NCBI RefSeq assembly: GCF_042139015.1
Contig: NZ_JBHIKY010000005.1
Location: 168,682-232,681, forward strand
Source: JBHIKY01 sp042139015
GTDB lineage: Bacteria > Bacillota > Bacilli > Bacillales > Marinococcaceae
Length of the DNA: 64,000 bases
Reading direction: 5' to 3'
How positions within the stretch are numbered: position 1 is the stretch's first letter; the number at the start of each line of letters is the position of its first letter. The notes beneath the pieces were generated by a model, which did no database searches, was not told where the DNA came from, and saw only the letters and a list, made by a program, of their open reading frames with translations. Below, piece after piece: positions 36,609 through 44,995 of this stretch. Made by a program: the position numbers and the translations under genes.

Positions 36609-37667
36609 GTGAATACATATGAAATTGCCAGTATTCCGGGAGACGGAATAGGAAAAGAGGTAGTGCCGGAAGCGATCAGAGTATTGAACGCCCTTGCAGA
36701 GGCACACGGAGGAATAGGATTTACTTTTAAGGAATTTCCGTGGAGCTGTGAATATTATTTAGAGCATGGGCAAATGATGCCGGATGATGGTTTGAAAACA
36801 TTAAGAAATTTTGAATCTGTATTTTTAGGCGCTGTCGGAAATCCCAATATAGTAGCTGATCATATTTCTTTATGGGGGCTGTTGATTAATATCCGCCGCG
36901 GATTTGAGCAGGTGCTTAACATCCGCCCTGCCAAAAAGTTCAACGGGATAAAATCTAAGCTGGCGGATGCAGAAAACTTTGATTTAATTGTTGTGCGTGA
37001 AAACAGTGAGGGGGAGTATAGTGAGGTAGGGGGAAGAATTTATAATGGTCCGGACCAGATTGCTATTCAGAATGCTATTTTTTCCCGCAAAGGTATTGAA
37101 AGAGCAATGAAGGAAGCCTTCAAGCTGGCCGGAGCCCGGCGCCAATTGGTGACAAGTGCGACGAAGTCAAACGGAATCTTTCATTCGATGCCTTTTTGGG
37201 ATGAGGTGTTTCGGGATATGTCTGCTGAATACCCGGACATTCAAACAGAAGAGCAGCATATTGATGCTTTGGCCGCTTTTTTTGTGACCAACCCCCAACG
37301 ATTTGACGTTATCGTTGCCAGCAATTTGTTCGGTGATATATTAACGGACATTGGAGCTGCGATTATGGGAAGTGTTGGTATAGCCCCGGCTGCTAACATT
37401 AATATGAATGGGAAGTATCCTTCAATGTTTGAACCCGTTCACGGCTCAGCACCTGATATTGTAGGGAAAGAAACTGCAAATCCCATTGGCCAGATCTGGA
37501 CGGCCAAAATGATGCTCGATCATTTTGGCGAAACAGAAGCTGCAACAGTATTAATGCACGCTATTGAAACGGTGATTGAAGAAGGAATCGTGACACCTGA
37601 CATCGGAGGCAATTCGAAAACGGGAGAAGTGACGGATCATATTATAGACAAGCTGCAGAAGGTCTGA
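36609..37667 (+). CDS. Tartrate/D-malate-type dehydrogenase (isocitrate/isopropylmalate dehydrogenase family)
   Basis: NAD-dependent oxidative decarboxylase, 352 residues. IASIPGDGIGKEVVPEA at the start, LLINIRRGFEQVLNIRPAK, VVRENSEGEYSEVGG and NLFGDILTDIGAAIMGSVGIAP are typical of the TtuC/YcsA (tartrate dehydrogenase, D-malate dehydrogenase) branch rather than LeuB. GTG 36609 sits behind AGGAGGTG. Upstream in-frame codons back to 36471 cover the promoter and operator and are rejected. The product would be pyruvate or oxaloglycolate from D-malate or tartrate. Confidence 0.85.
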   Translation: MNTYEIASIPGDGIGKEVVPEAIRVLNALAEAHGGIGFTFKEFPWSCEYYLEHGQMMPDDGLKTLRNFESVFLGAVGNPNIVADHISLWGLLINIRRGFEQVLNIRPAKKFNGIKSKLADAENFDLIVVRENSEGEYSEVGGRIYNGPDQIAIQNAIFSRKGIERAMKEAFKLAGARRQLVTSATKSNGIFHSMPFWDEVFRDMSAEYPDIQTEEQHIDALAAFFVTNPQRFDVIVASNLFGDILTDIGAAIMGSVGIAPAANINMNGKYPSMFEPVHGSAPDIVGKETANPIGQIWTAKMMLDHFGETEAATVLMHAIETVIEEGIVTPDIGGNSKTGEVTDHIIDKLQKV

Positions 37668-37691
37668 CAACTGCATGTAAGAAAAAAGGAT

Positions 37692-37724
37692 AGCCGGCTG
37701 ATCTTTTTCAGCAGGCTTCTTTCA
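37692..37724 (+). terminator. Terminator after the dehydrogenase gene
   Basis: AGCCGGCTGA pairs with TCAGCAGGCT with one mismatch, followed by TCTTT. Confidence 0.7.
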
Positions 37725-37781
37725 CTTTAGTGACTCCTCCCGGCATTAGATAATGTCAGGCGAGTGTCATCTTTTTCAGGC

Positions 37782-38471
37782 TTAGTTGAAAAAACTTTTT
37801 TTGTCCATCGCCAGAACCTCTTTTAAATGAACAATATCACAGTTTAAATGTTCAATCATAGCCTCCGCTGCCTCGTTACCTTTACGGGCATTCATTTTTT
37901 GAAAAATTCGATGATGTTCCTCCCAGATAACCAGGGCTCTATTGATACCTGTAAAGTTATAAATACGAAACAAATGCATGAGTGATTTCAGTTCGTTTAT
38001 ATGCTTTTTTAAGCGGTCGTTCTGGCTGAATTCAATAATTTTTTGATGAAATTCCTCATTCATGGCAATGATTTCATGCGCAGGCTTTTTATCCTGAATC
38101 GCTTGTTTTGTATTGCTCAGGAGTACACCTATCTCCATCATCTGCTCATCGCTCGCACGCTCCACGACAAACTTTACACCAAAGGATTCGAGTGCCTGCC
38201 GGCATTCATAAATTTCTTCAATATCTTTACCCGTAGGTTCATAGACGACTATTTTATTTTTTTCATCAAACACGAGAAGACCTTCACGCTCTAGTGTTCG
38301 GACGGCTTCCCTGATGGGACTTTTGCTTACATTGAATTCTTTCGATAACTGCGTTTCATTTATACGTTCCCCCGGTTGTAACTCTCCTTCAAAGATCATT
38401 TTTTTTAAGGAGTGATAAAACTGTTCATAATAGGGAGTCGGTTTTTGAATGGATTTTTGCCTCATAACCAT
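37782..38471 (-). CDS. GntR-family regulator (FadR/FCD subfamily)
   Basis: Transcriptional regulator of 229 residues. An N-terminal winged helix (GERINETQLSKEFNVSKSPIREAVRTLEREGLL) is followed by an all-helical FCD ligand-binding domain (about 85-215) with ECRQALESFGVKFV and metal-site-type His residues in EEFHQKI and EEHHRIF. It is divergent from the hydrolase gene across a 94-bp gap and convergent with the dehydrogenase, so it probably controls one or both, in response to an organic acid. Confidence 0.88.
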   Translation of the reverse strand: MVMRQKSIQKPTPYYEQFYHSLKKMIFEGELQPGERINETQLSKEFNVSKSPIREAVRTLEREGLLVFDEKNKIVVYEPTGKDIEEIYECRQALESFGVKFVVERASDEQMMEIGVLLSNTKQAIQDKKPAHEIIAMNEEFHQKIIEFSQNDRLKKHINELKSLMHLFRIYNFTGINRALVIWEEHHRIFQKMNARKGNEAAEAMIEHLNCDIVHLKEVLAMDKKSFFN

Positions 38472-38514
38472 GCCTTTCCTTTCCGTCGAAAAAGTTTCTA
38501 ATTTGTATTATAAC

Positions 38515-38537
38515 GTACCATTATAGATGAGTGGTAC
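38515..38537. promoter_or_regulatory. Inverted repeat in the GntR/hydrolase divergent promoter
   Basis: GTACCA (38515) and TGGTAC (38532) are perfect 6-bp arms separated by 11 bp between two divergent genes, a plausible operator for the adjacent GntR protein. It differs from the dyad at 36,571. Confidence 0.45.
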
Positions 38538-38565
38538 TTAGAATTCATTAGAGGAGTGAAAAGCG

Positions 38566-39468
38566 ATGAGTCTGGTATTTGATCAATTCACGGGCGAGTA
38601 TATAGAACACGGCTATGTGAAATATAACAACGTCACCCTTCATTATGTTACTGCGGGGAAAAAAGATGCTCCTTTATGTATACTCCTGCATGGATTTCCA
38701 CAGACATGGCTTACCTGGCGCTATGTCATTCCAAAGCTTACGGATCATTTCAGAGTGGCAGCTCTGGATTTACGCGGCTATGGGAAATCGGATAAGCCTG
38801 AAGGAATGGAGAACTATGATAAAAAAGCAATGGCAGGGGATATCAAAGTACTACTACAGCATCTGAATGTACCAAAAGCTCTTATCGCAGGGCACGATCG
38901 GGGAGGACGGGTGGCAAGACGTCTCGCTTTAGATTATCCGGAATTTGTAACTGGACTGGTCCTTATTGATATTTTACCAATGGAATATGTTTATAATTCC
39001 ATAACGGCGGCTGATGCAGCCACTAAATATTGGCATTGGGTATTTCAAGTAGTGGAGGAGCTGCCTGAGGAAATGCTGAAAGGAAAAGAAGAAGTATATT
39101 TGAAATTTTTACTAAGCCGAGGAGACGGTCTGTTTGAAAAATTTTCATCAGATGGTTCCTGGAATGAATATCTGGCTGCCTGGAAACAGCCAGGTGCTGT
39201 CTTAGCAGCTCTGAATGATTACAGAGCTGCCTACAACATTGATCTGCCCCGCTACCGAACTGAAAAGCAGCCTACAATAGATATGCCGGCGCTTTTGTTA
39301 TGGGGCGAAAAAGGAAATCTGACTGGCCTGCCGGTAACAGAGATATGGAACAGAATTATACCAGGTGTTACGGGAAAAGAAATCAAAAACTGCGGCCATT
39401 ATGTGCCAGAAGAAAAACCGGAAGAAACAGCGGAAAACATAATTGAGTTTTTTAAACGAATTGAATAG
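38566..39468 (+). CDS. Alpha/beta hydrolase, haloacetate-dehalogenase-like
   Basis: 300-residue alpha/beta hydrolase. LLHGFPQTWLTWRYV is the oxyanion region, and LDLRGYGKSDKP is also typical. The nucleophile elbow is GHDRGGRVARRLALDYP, with Asp instead of Ser. That elbow, and a general-base His in NCGHYVPEEKPEE, are characteristic of fluoroacetate/haloacetate dehalogenases and epoxide hydrolases. ATG 38566 behind GAGGAGTGAA. Divergently transcribed from the GntR gene. Dehalogenase versus epoxide hydrolase cannot be settled without the cap-domain residues. Confidence 0.8.
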   Translation: MSLVFDQFTGEYIEHGYVKYNNVTLHYVTAGKKDAPLCILLHGFPQTWLTWRYVIPKLTDHFRVAALDLRGYGKSDKPEGMENYDKKAMAGDIKVLLQHLNVPKALIAGHDRGGRVARRLALDYPEFVTGLVLIDILPMEYVYNSITAADAATKYWHWVFQVVEELPEEMLKGKEEVYLKFLLSRGDGLFEKFSSDGSWNEYLAAWKQPGAVLAALNDYRAAYNIDLPRYRTEKQPTIDMPALLLWGEKGNLTGLPVTEIWNRIIPGVTGKEIKNCGHYVPEEKPEETAENIIEFFKRIE

Positions 39469-39776
39469 ACGGGCATGGTAGAGCATCCGGTGAAAGGATC
39501 CCCCCGATCAGCGCTTTTTAGGTCTGATAAGCGATAATCTGAAATTGATCAGCGAATTTTTGAAATTCATCGGCGGAAAATCGAAAATCATCGGCGAAAA
39601 GGTCTCTCAAGCTTTATCCAGTTTCTGCACTTTGTCTCTCCCGACGGTGTACACACAAACCTCTTTATTTCATTTTGTAATGACTTTATCCAGTGCTAAG
39701 ACAGCATTTGTTGCCAGAGATGGCACAATAATATAAAAAAAGCGGGATGTGAAATGTTGCAGATAATCACGAATAT
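39469..39776. repeat. Intergenic region with degenerate ATCAGCG/ATCGGCG repeats
   Basis: No gene. Between 39,505 and 39,600 the words GATCAGCG, GATAAGCG, GATCAGCG, CATCGGCGG and CATCGGCGAAAA recur every 20-25 bp, separated by A/T-rich spacers (TGAAATT, AAAATCG). This is a degenerate tandem repeat of a kind seen between genes in Bacillaceae. Confidence 0.5.
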
Positions 39777-40574
39777 CTACTTGTTTTCAATTACTTCCCG
39801 TTCGTTTAAATCCTGTTCATGCCGGTGATTATCAGGGAAAATCTCCTGGAAGTCTTTTATCTGCTCTTGTGACATAGCTATGGGCTGCTTATAAATAATC
39901 CATTCAACTTCCTCTGAACAAGGGGGGGTAGTTAACGAACCGTTATAATGAAAGGTTGTGTTTTTCTGCGGAAGTAATGCCTGAAGATCTATAGGATCAT
40001 TGATAGCAACTTCTTCCCTGGATTCTGATGCAGGCAGGTTATTCCATGCTGCAGATAACTCTTCATTTGTTTCTCCCTCTTGAATCATTACTCCGAGAAC
40101 GGCTGTTTCGCCTTTCTCATTTTCATGAACAAGGTGCATTTCCATCTCATAATGCTCTTCGTTAAATAAGTGTTCGCTTGGCGTGTGAAAATGAAAATGA
40201 TCCAGCGTATACTCTGTATCATTTACTATAATATTATTATACTCAATTGAATTTTCAGCCTGAATCGTGTGGCCGTTATGAACTAATGTGTAGGCTGCCG
40301 GCTGATAATTGATGTCAATACTTTCTAACTCTTCGTCCTGTGAGACGTCAGAGAATTCGATATTAATAGGGGACTGCTCCCTTCCATCTACACATGTTGA
40401 GTAATCTGAATCTAATTCCCCCCAATACTCAGGACCTGAGTTCCCTTCATATGACCATTCCGCGGCTTCTTCTTCCTCCCCTGGCGAATTCGTTTCTTTA
40501 GTCCCTTCCTGGCATGCGCTTAATGGCAGACTAAGGGACGCAGCTAAAACAGGAAAAACTAATCTTTTTGACAT
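39777..40574 (-). CDS. Alpha-type carbonic anhydrase lipoprotein
   Basis: Extracytoplasmic zinc enzyme interconverting CO2 and bicarbonate. 265 residues from ATG 40574 (ribosome site AAAAGGAGAGAAA). The signal peptide ends in a lipobox (LPLSAC), followed by an acidic linker and the alpha-CA domain with REQSPINI, the zinc ligands in DHFHFHTPSEH and EMHLVHEN, and YNGSLTTPPCSE. Full family length. A longer upstream reading would lose the signal peptide. It stands alone. Confidence 0.93.
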   Translation of the reverse strand: MSKRLVFPVLAASLSLPLSACQEGTKETNSPGEEEEAAEWSYEGNSGPEYWGELDSDYSTCVDGREQSPINIEFSDVSQDEELESIDINYQPAAYTLVHNGHTIQAENSIEYNNIIVNDTEYTLDHFHFHTPSEHLFNEEHYEMEMHLVHENEKGETAVLGVMIQEGETNEELSAAWNNLPASESREEVAINDPIDLQALLPQKNTTFHYNGSLTTPPCSEEVEWIIYKQPIAMSQEQIKDFQEIFPDNHRHEQDLNEREVIENK

Positions 40575-40869
40575 GCGATGGTTTCTCTCCTTTTGTAAAT
40601 ATTCTTTAATAAACGCAATGTATTGGTAAAAGAAACAAACAGGACTGCATACGCCCTGCCCGCTTCTATAAATAATCGTAGTAACAATCGTTTGAATGTA
40701 CAATAAGTCCTTCTTAACTTTTTCTTATGCGTCATACTTCACTAAAACGAATACATTAAACGAGGATGAGACTGAACCTTGGCAAGAAAAATTTGGCTTG
40801 GGGACAATTTTATCGTCGTTAAAAGGTGGATGGTACAAATTCCGCCGGGAAATCAAGAATGAGAAAAAA

Positions 40870-40902
40870 TTAATTGACTAAGTCAACTAAAATCCTTACG
40901 AT
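40870..40902 (+). promoter_or_regulatory. Promoter with overlapping palindrome of the MarR-GNAT gene
   Basis: TTGACT (40874-40879), 17 bp, TACGAT (40897-40902) form a sigma-A promoter. The -35 is half of the perfect dyad TTGACT-A-AGTCAA (40874-40886), extended to 21 bp with one mismatch (TTAaTTGACT / AGTCAAcTAA). This is typical of MarR autorepression. Confidence 0.7.
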
Positions 40903-40932
40903 AGAAGTAGATATCATAAGGAGGGTCTTCCA

Positions 40933-41859
40933 ATGAATGACATCCATTATGTAGAAAATATCCGACAGTTTAATCGGCTTTACGCGAACTTTCTTGGAAG
41001 AGTCGATCAGAAGATTTATAATCAGACCCTATCATTAACAGAGGCACGAGTGTTAACGGAAATTAAAAGCAGAAAGGGCTGCTCATCATCGGAAATCAGA
41101 GAAGATCTCGGCATTGACGGAGGATATATGAGCCGGATTATTCAAAAGTTCGAAGATGAAAAATTGATAGAAAAAAAACAATCAGCGGCTGATAAACGCC
41201 GATACTTACTCTATCTCACAGATCATGGAGAAGAAATTTATCATAACCTGATCCGTGATGCCAATGCCGGCGTAAGTGAGATGATTCACGATCTTTCCGA
41301 GCGGGATCTGTCCAGGCTGATGACTTCAATGAAAACAATAGAATCGATCTTTTTAAACGAATCGCAGCACCAGCATGACGTTTTGATCCGGCCTTTTCAG
41401 CCGGGAGATTTTGGGTATGTCGCACACCTTCATGGAAAATTCTATGAAAAAAATTATCAGTTCGGGAACTTGTTTGAGTATTACGTCTTGAAGGGTTTAG
41501 CAGAATTTATGCTGGATACAACTGGTGGAGAACTTTGGGTAGCTGTAGTAAAAGGGGAAATAGCTGGTTCCATCGCGATAACGAAATCTGATGAAACGCT
41601 CGCGCAGCTGCGATGGTTCGTACTGGACGAAAACTACCATGGTATGGGTATTGGCAGAAAACTTATGGAGAAAGCCGTGCAGTTCTGCGAAGCCCAGTCA
41701 TACCAGCACGTTTTCTTATGGACTGTCAGCATTTTAGAAGCGGCGCGGCACCTATACAAGGCATTCAATTTTACCATCACCGAAGTAAAGACCAACAAAG
41801 AATGGACAGGAACTCCATTAACTGAAGAACGATGGGACCTGGACCTTCTCAGTGAATAG
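40933..41859 (+). CDS. MarR-type regulator fused to GNAT acetyltransferase
   Basis: 308 residues. Residues 1-145 are a MarR winged helix (SLTEARVLTEI, GIDGGYMSRIIQKFEDEKLIEKKQSAADKRRYLLYLT). Residues 150-305 are a GNAT domain with DENYHGMGIGRKLMEKAVQF as the acetyl-CoA-binding block. Such fusions are common in Bacillaceae and probably couple ligand modification to repression. ATG 40933 behind AGGAGGGTC. The upstream palindrome suggests autoregulation. Confidence 0.88.
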   Translation: MNDIHYVENIRQFNRLYANFLGRVDQKIYNQTLSLTEARVLTEIKSRKGCSSSEIREDLGIDGGYMSRIIQKFEDEKLIEKKQSAADKRRYLLYLTDHGEEIYHNLIRDANAGVSEMIHDLSERDLSRLMTSMKTIESIFLNESQHQHDVLIRPFQPGDFGYVAHLHGKFYEKNYQFGNLFEYYVLKGLAEFMLDTTGGELWVAVVKGEIAGSIAITKSDETLAQLRWFVLDENYHGMGIGRKLMEKAVQFCEAQSYQHVFLWTVSILEAARHLYKAFNFTITEVKTNKEWTGTPLTEERWDLDLLSE

Positions 41860-41882
41860 AAGCGACATTTGAATTAACAGCC

Positions 41883-41908
41883 AAAAAAAAGACAGGCGTC
41901 AGCCTGTC
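41883..41908 (-). terminator. Terminator-like hairpin oriented on the minus strand with no gene
   Basis: GACAGGC and GCCTGTC flank a 4-base loop. The T-run lies on the minus strand (eight A at 41,883-41,890 on plus). It could weakly terminate the MarR-GNAT transcript, but as an intrinsic terminator it would act on leftward transcription, for which no ORF is seen. Confidence 0.5.
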
Positions 41909-42251
41909 ATCAAAAGAGGGATTAGCTAATTATAACTTTAATTATATCAGTACCCCTATATCAAATAAATGGATAAAATCTAGGGTATTAATATATAATG
42001 ACCCCAAAAAATAATTCAAAAGAATCGGTAACATTCTAATTCAAGTTTTTAAAATGAATAAGAATACCAACTATTATAAACTATTAATGAATGAAAGATA
42101 ATCTTAAAATAGTAGAAATTTGACTGTATAAATAATAAACTATGATAGGGATATCATTGTGACAGAAAATGTAGTTGGCTGGCTCTCCCTATACAGAATG
42201 AATTTTGCCACTGCTACTTTTCTGCAAAATTTACGAGAAGAGGGTGGTAAA
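41909..42251. promoter_or_regulatory. Leader region of mqo
   Basis: AT-rich. A candidate promoter is TTGACT (42,120) with TATGAT (42,141) at short spacing. Otherwise nothing is recognised. Confidence 0.35.
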
Positions 42252-43760
42252 ATGAGCAATAGTGAAACAAACACAGATGTTATATTAATTGGTGCAGGCA
42301 TTATGAGTGCGACACTTGCAACTCTATTAAAGGAGATAGTTCCGGATTGGAAAATCACCGTGTTTGAGAAGCTTGAAAGGGCGGGAGAAGAAAGCTCCAA
42401 CGAATGGAATAATGCGGGAACGGGCCATGCGGCATTATGCGAACTTAACTACACCGATGAAAAGTCCGATGGAACTATAGATAACAGCAAAGCGATTAAA
42501 ATTAATGAACATTTTCAAGTTTCCCTGCAGTTTTGGTCTTACCTTGTAAACAGAAAGCTGTTGGCTGATCCTCAGGATTTTATCATGACGCTGCCTCACA
42601 TGAGCCTAGTACAAGGGGAAAAGAATATAACCTTCTTAAAAAAGCGTTATGAAATGTTGTCAAAGAATCCTTTATTTCAAGAGATGGAATACTCCGAGGA
42701 GCCGGATAAACTGAAAGAATGGATACCTCTTATTATGCAGGGCCGCGATGCGAAGGACCCCATAGCAGCAACAAAAATCGACTCAGGAACGGATGTCAAC
42801 TTTGGGGCGTTGACGCGCATGTTGTTTGACCACTTAGAGCGTACAAATGTCGAAATAAATTACAAACACAGTGTTAATGATCTCAAACGTACCAGCGACG
42901 GCCAGTGGGAATTAAAAGTACGGAATCTGGACAGCAATACGGTGGAGCGACATACCGCAAAGTTTGTATTTATCGGAGGCGGGGGAGGAAGCCTGCATCT
43001 CTTGCAAAAATCTGGTATACCGGAAGGAAAACATATTGGCGGATTTCCGGTAAGCGGAATTTTTATGGAGTGTAAAAATCCGGACGTTGCCGAGCAGCAT
43101 CATGCAAAAGTTTACGGCAGGGCAAAGGCTGGTGCTCCGCCAATGTCAGTTCCGCATCTTGATACAAGATACATCGACCATAAAAAAACGCTGTTATTTG
43201 GACCGTTTGCCGGATTCTCACCAAAGTTCTTAAAAACTGGTTCCATGTTCGATTTAGTAACCTCAGTGAAACCGAATAATGTGTTAACGATGCTCTCAGC
43301 AGGCGCGAAAGAGATGCCATTGACAAAATACCTGATTGGGCAGGTTTTGCTATCAAAAGAAAAGCGAATGGAAGAGTTACGTGAATTTATCCCGAATGCC
43401 AAAAGCGAGGATTGGGATTTAATCGTAGCCGGCCAGCGTGTGCAGGTGATTAAAGATACGGAAGCTGGCGGAAAAGGCACACTTCAATTTGGTACGGAAA
43501 TGATAACTGCTGAAGACGGCTCGATTGCTGCATTACTGGGTGCTTCTCCAGGTGCCTCTACTGCAGTTCACGTTATGCTTGAAGTAATCAAAAAGTGTTT
43601 CCCACAGCACTTGAAAGAATGGGAACCAAAAATCAAAGAAATGATTCCGTCTTACGGAAAGTCCCTAATGGAAAACCCGGAGCTTCTAAATAAAATCCGT
43701 CATTCAACAAACGATACACTGGGACTCCGCAGAGAAGACAAGGTATCTAATATTAACTGA
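42252..43760 (+). CDS. mqo: Malate:quinone oxidoreductase
   Basis: Membrane-associated FAD enzyme oxidising malate to oxaloacetate and passing electrons to quinone. 502 residues: the FAD-binding start VILIGAGIMSATLATLLKE, NEWNNAGTGHAALCELNYT, LHLLQKSGIPEGKHIGGFPVSG and LGASPGASTAVHVML are all typical. ATG 42252 is chosen behind GAAGAGGGTGG; an upstream in-frame start would add a non-conserved segment. Monocistronic with a terminator. Confidence 0.95.
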   Translation: MSNSETNTDVILIGAGIMSATLATLLKEIVPDWKITVFEKLERAGEESSNEWNNAGTGHAALCELNYTDEKSDGTIDNSKAIKINEHFQVSLQFWSYLVNRKLLADPQDFIMTLPHMSLVQGEKNITFLKKRYEMLSKNPLFQEMEYSEEPDKLKEWIPLIMQGRDAKDPIAATKIDSGTDVNFGALTRMLFDHLERTNVEINYKHSVNDLKRTSDGQWELKVRNLDSNTVERHTAKFVFIGGGGGSLHLLQKSGIPEGKHIGGFPVSGIFMECKNPDVAEQHHAKVYGRAKAGAPPMSVPHLDTRYIDHKKTLLFGPFAGFSPKFLKTGSMFDLVTSVKPNNVLTMLSAGAKEMPLTKYLIGQVLLSKEKRMEELREFIPNAKSEDWDLIVAGQRVQVIKDTEAGGKGTLQFGTEMITAEDGSIAALLGASPGASTAVHVMLEVIKKCFPQHLKEWEPKIKEMIPSYGKSLMENPELLNKIRHSTNDTLGLRREDKVSNIN

Positions 43761-43809
43761 GAACTTTTAATAAATGCCTGTGGTATCAGGTATTTAAATG
43801 AAGAAAATT

Positions 43810-43850
43810 CCTCTGACCTGGACAAGGTGTGTTCCATGTCAGAGGTTTTT
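43810..43850 (+). terminator. Terminator after mqo
   Basis: CCTCTGAC pairs with GTCAGAGG, followed by TTTTT. Confidence 0.8.
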
Positions 43851-43920
43851 GTACATAAAAAGCGTACCATGCTGCCTCTTCTTATCCTGAATAAATTATC
43901 TGACGGGAAGGATTTTTGAC

Positions 43921-44562
43921 TCAGCTCTGTATGTTTTCCGATTCATTTTTCTGGAATACTGCCTGCCTGCTTGGAAGGGACCATTGAAAATACACAGAAC
44001 AGAGCCGCATGGCAACTATTAATACGACCACAAACAAAAGCTGCCATGAGCCGGTCATCCAGCCCAGTCCTACAACAACTCCAGGTATTAAAGTCCAGGC
44101 AATATAGATTTCTTTTTGTAAAAATAACGGTTTTCTCCCAGCCAGGACGTCGCGGATCATTCCGCCGCCAGTGCCTGTAAGCGCTGCTGCAGCGATACAG
44201 GCACTGAGCGGATGTCCCATGGAATAAGCATACAGAGCTCCCTGTACAGAGAATGCTCCAAGTCCGATCGCGTCAAAGAAAACGCCCTGGCGTAAAAATG
44301 TCCATTTTAGAAGCGTAGGAAAGACGAAAGCGATTGTCATTACAATAAAAGCTATCGTAAATAATAAACCCTGATCCCAAAGTGCTTCTACCGGAACCCC
44401 GATAAGTAAGTTCCTTACAGCTCCCCCGCCAAAGGCCGTAATAAAGCCTAATATGTAAACACCCATCAAATCATACCGCTCTTCTAACGCCACATTCACA
44501 CCGCTCAGTGCAAATGCAATCGTTCCGATAACATTTAGAACCTCCCACACATCAACATCCAA
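43921..44562 (-). CDS. UPF0126/TRIC-family membrane protein
   Basis: 213 residues with seven predicted spans in two repeated halves, each with a Gly-rich motif (GGGAVRNLLIG and TGGGMIRDVLAG). This matches the bacterial UPF0126/YicG group, which is related to trimeric intracellular cation channels and in some cases linked to small-molecule or ion export. No operon partner. Confidence 0.85.
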   Translation of the reverse strand: MDVDVWEVLNVIGTIAFALSGVNVALEERYDLMGVYILGFITAFGGGAVRNLLIGVPVEALWDQGLLFTIAFIVMTIAFVFPTLLKWTFLRQGVFFDAIGLGAFSVQGALYAYSMGHPLSACIAAAALTGTGGGMIRDVLAGRKPLFLQKEIYIAWTLIPGVVVGLGWMTGSWQLLFVVVLIVAMRLCSVYFQWSLPSRQAVFQKNESENIQS

Positions 44563-44995
44563 CTTTCTAAATTTGAATAATGAATACTTAATAGAATATT
44601 TAATTTAATTTTTTTTATATTGCGATTACCTGCCAGTCATAAGCTCACGTTAATAGAATAACATGAAGTCTTTGTTTTCAGCATGAATAAATGGTTTTCT
44701 TTCATGATATATCTGCTGCTTTTGCGCAATCGTTATACTCATTTTAAAATTCAATTTCCCGAACAAAGGTACAACCTGTTTTAATTTTTACCCCCTTTAA
44801 TTTCTCGGTGACGTAAAGTACTTTGAAACAAGGCATTAGTGATTTGTTTTTCACCTAATTGACGCGTTCCTGTTCAAAAAGATATAAATTCATTTGATAC
44901 TCCCTCCTTTTTCATAGAAATTGATCATCCTGCATGAATTTTTGAAAATGCCGCAAACTATGAGAAAGCTGCGTTACTAAAGAGGGGGGAGTGCA
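44563..44995. other. Intergenic region upstream of gerKA with a broken small reading frame
   Basis: On the minus strand a good ribosome site (AAAGGAGGGAG, near 44,910) precedes an ATG that reads MNLYLFEQERVN and then stops. A second frame nearby continues as RQLGEKQITNALFQSTLRHR and ends in KGGKN. Together they look like one small gene broken by a frameshift at about 44,870. I cannot name it. The rest is AT-rich. Confidence 0.35.
44932..44960 (+). promoter_or_regulatory. Candidate sigma-G promoter of the germination operon
   Basis: GCATGA (44932) and CAAACTA (44954) are separated by 16 bp, close to the forespore sigma-G pattern. This is the expected regulation for germinant receptor genes. 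Confidence 0.5.

Noticed and set aside
40696..40881. 61-codon plus-strand frame before the MarR-GNAT gene
   Set aside because: No ribosome site, and it runs through the MarR promoter and palindrome.
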